From Candidatus Caldarchaeum sp. (lineage in GTDB: Archaea; Thermoproteota; Nitrososphaeria_A; Caldarchaeales; Caldarchaeaceae): DNA of 11,139 nucleotides. The notes beneath the pieces are model-generated. The model saw only the letters and a list, made by a program, of their open reading frames with translations, did no database searches and was not told where the DNA came from. Positions 1-5,868 of the stretch are shown in pieces. The stretch covers positions 1-11,139 of the forward strand of contig JANWZT010000030.1 in NCBI GenBank assembly GCA_025054515.1. The letters run 5' to 3'. Position 1 is the stretch's first letter. Every line of letters begins with the position of its first letter. Made by a program: the position numbers and the translations under genes.

Positions 1-87
1 TCAATTCCCTCTCGCGGGATCAGACGCTAACCGTAGAATTCGTTACGCAAGTAGAGTCGGACTTTCAATTCCCTCTCGCGGGATCAG
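1..87 (-). CRISPR. Leftward CRISPR units (two repeats, cut by window edge)
   Basis: Two repeat copies, 1-22 (missing its outer three bases) and 62-86, read on the minus strand as TGATCCCGCG, then AGAGG, then GAATTGAAAG. They flank a 39-bp spacer (23-61). The base next to the repeat start (plus-strand 23 and 87) is G in both, so on the minus strand these repeats begin CTGATC, whereas all six rightward units begin GTGATC. The GAAAG end points left, so crRNAs would be made leftward, opposite to the units from 135 onward. The window begins inside a repeat, so the true extent is unknown, and a contig end at an assembly-breaking repeat is possible. No leader is visible. Confidence 0.9.
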
Positions 88-134
88 AGCCTGCCCTACC
101 CAGCCCATCCGACATGATACGGTTCATGGTGAAA
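88..134. other. Junction between opposed CRISPR units
   Basis: These 47 bp separate the leftward unit at 62-87 from the rightward unit at 135-160. They are GC-rich and slightly longer than a normal spacer here. They lack the long AT-rich character of an archaeal leader, and are far too short to serve two arrays. The right end reads GGTGAAAG directly before TGATCCC, echoing the TGAAAG that ends each repeat, which might be a scar of recombination between repeats. It may be a spacer, a fusion scar or an assembly join. Confidence 0.45.
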
Positions 135-487
135 GTGATCCCGCGAGAGGGAATTGAAAGGGTGGAGATGGTGAACCAGTGCGGCGTAGAGCCACACCGG
201 TGTGATCCCGCGAGAGGGAATTGAAAGTAGACTTTGCTCATCGATGCGGATGCGGGCTCTTTCTGTGATCCCGCGAGAGGGAATTGAAAGTACTATTCGT
301 CGCTAGCTTAGGCGTAACCGTCGCATCAATAGTGATCCCGCGAGAGGGAATTGAAAGCTGGATATAGCGGTATGCCATGGGTTCGAATCCCACCCCGTGA
401 TCCCGCGAGAGGGAACTGAAAGTATAATATTGTCTATCCCCTACCTTGGCTATTACGGTCAGTGATCCCGCGAGAGGGAACTGAAAG
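135..487 (+). CRISPR. Rightward CRISPR array, six repeats and five spacers
   Basis: Six 26-bp repeats lie at 135-160, 202-227, 265-290, 332-357, 397-422 and 462-487. They start GTGATCCCGCG and end GAATTGAAAG. Spacers are 161-201, 228-264, 291-331, 358-396 and 423-461 (37-41 bp). The last two repeats share one change, GAACTGAAAG instead of GAATTGAAAG. Repeat decay normally marks the leader-distal end, so this supports left-to-right transcription with oldest spacers on the right. The ATTGAAAG 3' end would give the 8-nt crRNA handle typical of type I and III systems. No cas gene is in the window, so subtype and activity cannot be called. Bases 488-526 could be a terminal spacer remnant, since no repeat follows. 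Confidence 0.97.
358..396 (+). other. CRISPR spacer containing a tRNA T-arm core
   Basis: This 39-bp spacer contains GGGTTCGAATCCC at 379-391, a perfect self-complementary match to the T-stem-loop core of tRNA genes, followed by ACCCC. The rest does not fold into a clear anticodon arm, so it is not a full tRNA. The likely source is either a tRNA gene or the attachment site of an integrative element that carries the 3' part of a tRNA. It lies in the older, leader-distal half of the array. Confidence 0.6.
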
Positions 488-603
488 GTCGGCTCCGGTA
501 CGGGGTACTGGTCAGCACCGAGGAAACCCAGCCGAAGCGGTTGGATATTTTCCCCCAACATGGCTTGGAAAAAAACGGTCTCCCGAGCCGTGAAAATGTT
601 CGT

Positions 604-611
604 GTTTTTAT
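604..611 (+). promoter_or_regulatory. Possible TATA box for the DUF429 gene
   Basis: The T-rich run GTTTTTAT is centred about 28 bases upstream of the TTG codon at 637, where an archaeal TATA box would place a leaderless start. It is a weak match, so it supports rather than proves that start. Confidence 0.35.
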
Positions 612-636
612 CGGAGTTCCGCGTGTCTGGTCTGGG

Positions 637-1239
637 TTGGCTGTTTTCCTCGGCATCGACCTCGCCGGCGTCCCTTCGAAACCGTCGGGAATGGCTCTGC
701 TAACCGAAAACCTATCCGCCAAAACATGGCTACGATATCTCGACGAAGAAATCCTATCCGACGTCGATTCCTACAAGCCCTTGGTCGTCGGCGTCGACGC
801 ACCTCTTGGCCTTCCACGCGGCAGGGAAAGCCTCGAAAAACGAGGACCACCACATTTCCGCGTCTGCGACAACGAACTACGCCGGAGAGGCATCAAATTC
901 TTCCCCATCACCATCGGAGCCATGCGCACCCTCACGGCACGGGGGATCAAAATCGCCAACGCAATCCGCACACGCAACATCCCCGTCTACGAAACATATC
1001 CCGGCGGAATACAGGACATCCTCGGCCTTCCACGCAGCCACAAAAACCTAAAACAACTAATCAAAGGCCTCCGCAAACTCGGAATAAAAAACATCCCCGA
1101 AAAAATAACGGGCGACGAAGCCGACGCAGTAACATGCGCATACGCCGCATACCTCTGGAAAAAAGGCCTCTGCGAAGAAATCGGAATCCCCGAAGAAGGA
1201 ATAATGATCCTTCCCCGCCTCAAAACAGGTAAAAATTAA
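637..1239 (+). CDS. DUF429 family protein (predicted RNase H-fold)
   Basis: A 200-aa protein, from TTG 637, with the features of the DUF429 family, which is thought to adopt an RNase H-like fold and may be a nuclease; no reaction is established. Visible motifs are GIDLAG at residues 6-11, VGVDAPLGLP at 51-60, an FRVCDNELRRRGIKFFP block at about 74-90, YETYPGG at 118-124 and GDEADAVTCAYAA at 159-171. The acidic residues D8, D54, E119 and D160/D163 could form the metal site and all are present, so the protein looks intact. The frame stays open upstream to a TTG at 541, but that extension does not look conserved, while starting at 637 puts the GIDLAG strand near the N-terminus as usual and suits a leaderless transcript. 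The gene follows the CRISPR array directly; I see nothing that makes the link functional. No good ribosome-binding site is visible. Confidence 0.85.
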   Translation: MAVFLGIDLAGVPSKPSGMALLTENLSAKTWLRYLDEEILSDVDSYKPLVVGVDAPLGLPRGRESLEKRGPPHFRVCDNELRRRGIKFFPITIGAMRTLTARGIKIANAIRTRNIPVYETYPGGIQDILGLPRSHKNLKQLIKGLRKLGIKNIPEKITGDEADAVTCAYAAYLWKKGLCEEIGIPEEGIMILPRLKTGKN

Positions 1240-1242
1240 TAT
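1236..1242 (+). promoter_or_regulatory. TATA box for the envelope gene cluster
   Basis: TTAATAT, preceded by a run of A, overlaps the stop codon of the DUF429 gene. Its centre is 27 bases upstream of the GTG at 1266, so transcription would begin at or next to that codon. This makes 1266 a likely leaderless start and suggests a promoter for the five genes that follow. Confidence 0.5.
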
Positions 1243-1265
1243 CACGGCCTTCACGACTCTAGACC

Positions 1266-1811
1266 GTGTATGCGTTAGCTCAGATTCAACCTCCTCCACC
1301 ACCAGCTTGGGCTGACCCGCTTGTTTTTCTCACCGGCCTCGGCTGGGTTCTCCTCAGAACATTTCTCACGTTCCTCGTCGTGTTCTTGATTGGTTTGGCT
1401 TCGATAAGGGTTGTGGACTACATCACCCCCGGCATCCGCGAAATCTCCCTCATCCGCGGCAACCCCGTGGCCACGGGAGCGTTCGCAGCAGGCTTCTTCA
1501 TCTACCTCGCCCTCGGCTTCGTCGCATCCATGGCATCACCACTACCCATAGGCGTCGAAACAGGAGTCGCCACATTAGCAGTCAACCCAGCAGTCCTCAT
1601 CGCCTACAAACTCATCACACTTCTCGCCGCCGTCCTCCTCACCTACGTCTTCGCAGCCGTCTACTACCGAGTACTGGCGAAAATCGAACCATTCGGCCTC
1701 GACCTCGACGACGTCGACAAAGAACCAATCGCAGTAGGAGTCTACCTCTTCGGCTACCTGATTTTCCTCGGCGCCGCCGTATACGTCGCCTTGATGCTGC
1801 CAACGGTGTAG
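1266..1811 (+). CDS. DUF350-like membrane protein, four TM segments
   Basis: A 181-aa membrane protein with four likely TM segments at about residues 28-50, 68-90, 109-133 and 155-178. TM1 is followed by DYITPG and then GNPVATGAFAAGFFIYLALG, resembling the DUF350 family (TPG, a short linker, then a GN-x-A-x-A helix). The second half seems to repeat the layout: after TM3 an acidic loop, DLDDVDKE at 146-153, leads into PIAVGVYLFGYLIFLG, so it may be an internal duplication. DUF350 proteins occur in envelope or stress clusters with poorly known roles. The GTG start is the only plausible one and is correctly spaced from the TATA element at 1236-1242. It is the first gene of a same-strand cluster; the next gene begins four bases after its stop. 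The DUF350 match is by eye; the membrane topology is firmer. Confidence 0.75.
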   Translation: MYALAQIQPPPPPAWADPLVFLTGLGWVLLRTFLTFLVVFLIGLASIRVVDYITPGIREISLIRGNPVATGAFAAGFFIYLALGFVASMASPLPIGVETGVATLAVNPAVLIAYKLITLLAAVLLTYVFAAVYYRVLAKIEPFGLDLDDVDKEPIAVGVYLFGYLIFLGAAVYVALMLPTV

Positions 1812-1815
1812 CAAA

Positions 1816-2697
1816 ATGGCGAACGTGTGGCGGGAAGCTTTCGCCACGTTTGTTAGGAGACACCCAATCACCGCACCAACTCAGGAAGTCTACCAGAAAG
1901 GCACAATCACCCAACCTCTTGGAAAACTCTGGCCGATCGGAGCCGCCGTAATAATCGCAGTTCTCGCCGTCGGAATCATCATCCCAGAGCTGGCCCGCTA
2001 CACGGTCTACCTCGCGTTATCAGTTCTACCAGTCATCATCCTCCTCGCATGGCTCCTCAGCACCGATCGCTACGAACCAGAACCCAAAACACTCATCCTC
2101 GCCGTAATCGGCATCGGCGTACTCGCTTCAGCATTCTTCAACATCATTCCCTTCCCACCCGGCCTTCCGTTCTACCTACTCAAACTGGTGGCGCTGGAAT
2201 TCGTCTTCCTCCTCGTCCTCTACCTGATTGACGCCAACAGGTTCACGGGAAGAGAGTTCAACGACCACTTGGACGGGGCGGTTTACGGCTTGTCTCTCGG
2301 GCTTGGATACATTCTCTACAATAACTTCTACCTTCTCGGCGGATACGCGGAAATCCGGCCCGAATTTCTGGTCTCGCTCGCTCTTGAGGAATTTGTTTAC
2401 GTCATGTTCCCGGCTTTCACGGGATGGTGGGTTGGATACGTGAAGGCCAAGTATGTTTCAGTGGGTTTTGGGCAGGTTTTCGCCGGCTTCGTTCCAGTGG
2501 CCATACTGAAAGTCTTGGCGGCCGCTGTGATAACATTTTTCGCCACGCAGATTTTTCCGCTGAGGCTCGTTGGAACGGGCTTGGTCACCGCTCTGTTACT
2601 TGTTCTGCTCCTGCGTAGGGTTTCGTGGGCGCTGGCGGACGAGCTGGCTTGGGGATACGCCACGGGAAAAGCACCAGTCGAAAAATCAACGGGGTGA
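1816..2697 (+). CDS. PrsW-like membrane protein, catalytic motifs altered
   Basis: A 293-aa protein with about eight TM segments that resembles the PrsW/PrsW-like glutamic intramembrane proteases. Family landmarks are TDRYEPEPK at 83-91, DHLDGAVYGLSLGLGYILYNN at 150-170 (the family usually has DG-x-VYG-x-x-x-GLGF-x-x-EN), and FTGWWVGY at 201-208. In proteolytic members the active site uses an EE pair in the helix before the DG motif, the E of EN, and an H a few residues before TG. Here these positions read LE (127-128), NN (169-170) and F198. An EE does occur at 191-192, in a different place. By this alignment the protein is either a non-proteolytic relative or uses a different arrangement. 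Residues 1-37 are a soluble N-terminal stretch. It starts four bases after the previous stop, and its TGA forms part of the next gene's ribosome-binding site (GGGGTGA). Confidence 0.75.
   Translation: MANVWREAFATFVRRHPITAPTQEVYQKGTITQPLGKLWPIGAAVIIAVLAVGIIIPELARYTVYLALSVLPVIILLAWLLSTDRYEPEPKTLILAVIGIGVLASAFFNIIPFPPGLPFYLLKLVALEFVFLLVLYLIDANRFTGREFNDHLDGAVYGLSLGLGYILYNNFYLLGGYAEIRPEFLVSLALEEFVYVMFPAFTGWWVGYVKAKYVSVGFGQVFAGFVPVAILKVLAAAVITFFATQIFPLRLVGTGLVTALLLVLLLRRVSWALADELAWGYATGKAPVEKSTG
2691..2697 (+). promoter_or_regulatory. Ribosome-binding site for the zinc-ribbon gene
   Basis: GGGGTGA lies five bases before the ATG at 2703 and includes the stop codon of the PrsW-like gene. It picks 2703 over upstream in-frame codons (the frame is open back to 2625) and implies coupled translation. 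Confidence 0.7.
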
Positions 2698-2702
2698 AAA
2701 AA

Positions 2703-3713
2703 ATGAAAGCCGCCAAAAAAATTCTCATCACGACCATAGCTGTGTTGACTCTGTTACAGATAACGCCGGCTTTCTCCCAAGCGCCGCCACCATACATCCA
2801 GCCCGGAATCGCGTTCGTCTACCAGATGTTTGACATGCAGACCCAACAAGCGGAAAACCTTTTCCATAGATACATCATCGAATCCGCCACGGCGCAGGGC
2901 ATCGTCGTCTCCATCCAGTCAGACGTAGTAAAACCTCAGCGGTTGACCGTTCGGCCTAACGGCGAAATCCAGCCCGGAGTAAGAATCGACCTCTGGCTAC
3001 CAGCCGACATCCCAGCTGGAACGCGGTTCAAATTTTTCGGCGCCGACGTCATATTGGTTCAGAGGGGCTTTAAGATGCAGCAGGTTGTCGTCACCGTGGT
3101 CGCTACAGCCGACCAGTCAATAATATGGCTTTTTATCGAAGACGGGCCTTCACCGTTTAACCAGCTCAAAGGACTTCTATTAGGGATAATTTTCAACCAG
3201 AAAAAAGCCCTAAGCCTTGTCAACATAGAGCAGGCTGGGTCAGTTCCAACGACCACGACGTACCGGACGACCTACACAACGCCCCGCACAACCGCTTCCG
3301 CAACGGTACGAACCACCGTCAGGGAAGGGAGAACTGAAACGGTCACCGAAACCGTGCTTCTTACCACAACGGTGGTTGAGACACGTACCGAAACAAGGGT
3401 CGCGACCGTAACCACATCCACCACCGCGACCGTGCAGCCCGACGTTCAACAGACAAGCCAACCCATATTCCCCCTCCCGCTCGCCATAGGAGTCGCCGTG
3501 GGAATAGTTGGTGCCGTGTTCTTCATATCGAGGACCAGAAAACGGCCGTTACCACCAACTTATCCATATCCCGTATACGGGCCACCATCCCCAACCTATC
3601 CACAGTACCCACAACCCCAGCAACCAGCCATAGTTGGATACTGTCCCGCATGCCGATTCCCAATCTACGCAGGAGACGTACAGTGTAGGAGGTGTGGGTT
3701 CAGGTTTGCGTAA
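2703..3713 (+). CDS. Surface stalk protein with C-terminal zinc ribbon
   Basis: A 336-aa protein of unknown function with a clear modular layout. Residues 1-25 are a signal peptide (basic MKAAKK, hydrophobic core, likely cleavage near AFSQA). Residues 26-180 form a soluble domain that I do not recognise. Residues 181-244 are a Thr/Val/Arg-rich stalk. Residues 256-275 are a TM helix followed by the basic stop-transfer RTRKR. Residues 282-308 are Pro/Tyr-rich. The end is a zinc ribbon with C314, C317, C328 and C331 (CPAC and CRRC). With a cleaved signal peptide, the domain and stalk lie outside and the zinc ribbon inside the cell. ATG 2703 is chosen because GGGGTGA precedes it and it gives a canonical signal peptide. 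The gene overlaps the start of the M6 protease gene by eight bases, and the two products share architecture. It might be a membrane adaptor linking the surface protease to a cytoplasmic partner; that role is inference. Confidence 0.85.
   Translation: MKAAKKILITTIAVLTLLQITPAFSQAPPPYIQPGIAFVYQMFDMQTQQAENLFHRYIIESATAQGIVVSIQSDVVKPQRLTVRPNGEIQPGVRIDLWLPADIPAGTRFKFFGADVILVQRGFKMQQVVVTVVATADQSIIWLFIEDGPSPFNQLKGLLLGIIFNQKKALSLVNIEQAGSVPTTTTYRTTYTTPRTTASATVRTTVREGRTETVTETVLLTTTVVETRTETRVATVTTSTTATVQPDVQQTSQPIFPLPLAIGVAVGIVGAVFFISRTRKRPLPPTYPYPVYGPPSPTYPQYPQPQQPAIVGYCPACRFPIYAGDVQCRRCGFRFA
3687..3694 (+). promoter_or_regulatory. Shine-Dalgarno of the M6 gene inside zinc-knuckle codons
   Basis: AGGAGGTG is a near-perfect Shine-Dalgarno sequence. 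It ends 11 bases before TTG 3706. In the upstream gene the same bases encode the second zinc knuckle, C-R-R-C (TGT AGG AGG TGT, 3684-3695). The spacing is slightly long for TTG 3706 but too short for the GTG at 3694. Confidence 0.65.
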
Positions 3714-5337
3714 AACCGCTTTAATCCTATCCATGATGGTTCTGTCGACCATCGTTTTCGCGGCTACACCATCAATCAAGGCGCAGCAGGAATTTCCGTG
3801 GCACGAGCCGGTGCATTTCCTCGGACCTCAGACAACCCTCGTTCTCCTCGTCGACTTCACCGACGTCAAAATGCGCATTTCAACAAGGCAGGCGGAGCAG
3901 ATAGTCAAACTCGTCGACGACTTCATCCGCCGCTCCTCCTACGGCAAAACATGGCTCGACTACTACATACATCCCAAAATCATCACCCTACCAAAGCCCA
4001 TGAGCTACTACGGCGGACCCCCGAGCGGGGCCCAGAGAGGAGACGACCCCAACAGAATTGTGGAATACCATCTAACCATAATCAAGCTCGCAAAAGAACG
4101 TGAAAGAATAGATTTGACGCGTTTCAAACACGTCATAGTCATCCACGCCGGCAAAGACGAAGCCGTCGGAGGAACGGCCAACGACATTTGGAGCCACTGC
4201 TATTCTACAAAGCCTATTTATTTTCTGATTGAGGAATACGGGTTCGACGCCGCAGAAAGACAATTAAGAACATGGGGAGCCGACTGGGCAGTCGATTTGT
4301 TCATGCACCGCAAACCCGACGGCACAGGCCACCTGATCGCGGGAATAGAGACCGTGGCCGAAGAAGACATGCCCTCCGTCATGATGCACGAGTTTACGCA
4401 CAGCATGTGGATAGCGGACCACTACGTTTACGACAAGGATGGATACAGCGCCGGAAGCGAGGTCGGAGTCTGGACGAACATGGATTACGGGTCTGCCCTC
4501 GAGCCGCCGGTCGACATAGACGGCTGGTCGAAATATCTCCTCGGCTGGGTTGAAGCAGTCGAAGTAACACGGTCGGGCGAATACATCATCCACATGCTCG
4601 ACAAACCCGACGAACCACACGCCCTGATAATCCCGATAAACGACCGCGAATACTACTTCCTCCACGCCAGAAGACCTGTCGGACAGGACGCGGCTCTGCC
4701 AGGCCCCGGAATACTGCTCTTCCGCGTAAACAAATACGTCCGAGACAACGTGGTCGACCAAGAATATTTCATCAGGTTGCTTGACGCACACCCTGAAACT
4801 CCCAACGAATGCGGCGCTCTCGAAAGAAGACGGGTAAGATTATGCGAAGGCGTCGACGCGCCCTTTTTCTCGGATGAAGGGTTTAGACGGGTTTGGGAGA
4901 TGAGGACTCAGCGGGGGTCGATGGGAGCCTTCGAAATTGGCCTCTTATCCAGCGAATACACCACCGAAGAGGGCTACTACATCAAGGTGCTGGAAGTAGA
5001 CGTTAACAGAGGCACCGTCAAGGTGTTCGTAGGCCTCGAAGGACAACGCGGCGAAGAACCGCGAAGAGATGAAGCCGTGCGAACCGTAACCAGAACAGTC
5101 ACGGGAACGGTTGAAAAAACCGTCTACACCACCGTAACCGCCCACGGCCGCACCACCGAAACGGTCGTGGTCACCGTCACGGTAAAGCCGCCGCCGAGAG
5201 AAACCAGCTTCGAAGACTACGTCAGCTTAGCCGTTGTCTTGGCCGCTCTGCTGATGGCCGTCGGCCTCATGGTCGGCAGAAGACGTGTCCAACCAAGGTA
5301 TCCACCTCCGCCACCACCTCCACACAGAAGGATGTAA
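3706..5337 (+). CDS. Membrane-anchored M6-type metalloprotease
   Basis: A 543-aa secreted zinc protease resembling the M6 (immune inhibitor A) family. Residues 1-26 are a signal peptide, MRKTALILSMMVLSTIVFAA, with likely cleavage after SIKA. The catalytic motif HEFTHSMWIADHYVYD is at 228-243: H228 and H232 bind zinc, E229 is the base, and the following AD-x-Y-x-YD matches the M6 pattern (usually LGLPDLYD), with W in place of the usual G. NMDYGSA at 258-264 stands where M6 enzymes have their Met-containing turn. DGWSKYLLGWV at 272-282 and LPGPGILLFRVN at 331-342 are further M6-like blocks. Residues 458-493 are a Thr/Val stalk, 506-524 a TM anchor, and 525-543 a basic Pro-rich tail. TTG 3706 is chosen because it follows AGGAGGTG and gives the full signal peptide; ATG 3733 or 3736 would remove its basic end. 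It probably cleaves proteins outside the cell while tethered; the substrate is unknown. Confidence 0.88.
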   Translation: MRKTALILSMMVLSTIVFAATPSIKAQQEFPWHEPVHFLGPQTTLVLLVDFTDVKMRISTRQAEQIVKLVDDFIRRSSYGKTWLDYYIHPKIITLPKPMSYYGGPPSGAQRGDDPNRIVEYHLTIIKLAKERERIDLTRFKHVIVIHAGKDEAVGGTANDIWSHCYSTKPIYFLIEEYGFDAAERQLRTWGADWAVDLFMHRKPDGTGHLIAGIETVAEEDMPSVMMHEFTHSMWIADHYVYDKDGYSAGSEVGVWTNMDYGSALEPPVDIDGWSKYLLGWVEAVEVTRSGEYIIHMLDKPDEPHALIIPINDREYYFLHARRPVGQDAALPGPGILLFRVNKYVRDNVVDQEYFIRLLDAHPETPNECGALERRRVRLCEGVDAPFFSDEGFRRVWEMRTQRGSMGAFEIGLLSSEYTTEEGYYIKVLEVDVNRGTVKVFVGLEGQRGEEPRRDEAVRTVTRTVTGTVEKTVYTTVTAHGRTTETVVVTVTVKPPPRETSFEDYVSLAVVLAALLMAVGLMVGRRRVQPRYPPPPPPPHRRM

Positions 5338-5340
5338 ACC

Positions 5341-5868
5341 ATGAACGGTGAAGAAACACTTTTCCACGCTAAAGCGGCGCCCAACCTTCTTACCTACACC
5401 CTATTCAGAATCTCGGTAGTGATAGCCCCACTACTATGGCTAGCTGTATTCGCGGTAACCTTATTCCCGGAGGCAGCAGGTCCCGACGTCAGCACACCGA
5501 CTGGAATGGCGGCTCTGGTAGCCTTTGCGGCTCTCTTCTCGTTCCCGCTATATCATTATCTTTTCCGACGCAAAAAAATACTTATCACCAGTTCACAGCT
5601 AAAACTCGGCGAAGACAACATACATTGGTCTCTCATCGACGAGATAAGAATCAAGAAAATCGCGTTCGGTGCGCCCCGGAACGCGGACACGGTGATCGTC
5701 AAAACCAAGGATATGGCTGAAAGAAAGTTCCATCTGTTCCACTGGGACGTAAACAGGTTCCAACAGGTGTTGGAAAACCTGCGAACCCAAAACCCTGCCG
5801 CCAACTTCACCGTAACCGTTGAAAGGCCCCACGGTCAACGCGATAGCCCGCTCCATTCAAGGCCGTAG
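5341..5868 (+). CDS. Two-TM protein with bacterial-PH-like domain
   Basis: A 175-aa protein with TM helices at about 20-43 and 54-75, joined by a short loop, followed directly by a cytoplasmic domain (78-150). KKILITSSQLKLGEDNIHWSLIDEIRIKK is followed by a strand and a final helix, as in bacterial PH-like (DUF304-type) membrane proteins. These often belong to envelope clusters; the ligand is usually unknown. It starts three bases after the stop of the M6 protease gene, with GGATG upstream as a possible ribosome-binding site, so it is probably the last gene of the cluster. Its final 34 bases overlap the end of the opposing ATPase gene, and the last 15 residues (Arg/Pro/His-rich) lie largely in that overlap and do not look domain-like. 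The PH assignment is by sequence pattern only. Confidence 0.75.
   Translation: MNGEETLFHAKAAPNLLTYTLFRISVVIAPLLWLAVFAVTLFPEAAGPDVSTPTGMAALVAFAALFSFPLYHYLFRRKKILITSSQLKLGEDNIHWSLIDEIRIKKIAFGAPRNADTVIVKTKDMAERKFHLFHWDVNRFQQVLENLRTQNPAANFTVTVERPHGQRDSPLHSRP

Noticed and set aside
88..134. CRISPR leader shared by two divergent arrays
   Set aside because: It is 47 bp, GC-rich, and has no AT-rich promoter element; archaeal leaders are much longer.
358..396. A real tRNA gene near the array's right end
   Set aside because: Only the T-arm core is present; there is no D-arm, anticodon arm or acceptor stem, and the segment is bounded exactly by CRISPR repeats.
726..1232. Long plus-strand frame inside the DUF429 gene, very rich in Arg, Pro and Asn
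   Set aside because: It is a shifted shadow of the DUF429 frame; its skewed composition follows from C- and A-rich codons of the real gene, and it has no domain character.
637..1239. DUF429 protein as a CRISPR-associated gene
   Set aside because: It merely follows the array, has its own possible promoter, and the family is not known as Cas; adjacency at the leader-distal end is weak evidence.
4264..4791. 175-codon minus-strand frame within the M6 protease gene
   Set aside because: It lies fully antisense to the catalytic and following M6 region, has no promoter or ribosome-binding site, and no motif; the plus-strand frame has HEFTH and other M6 blocks.
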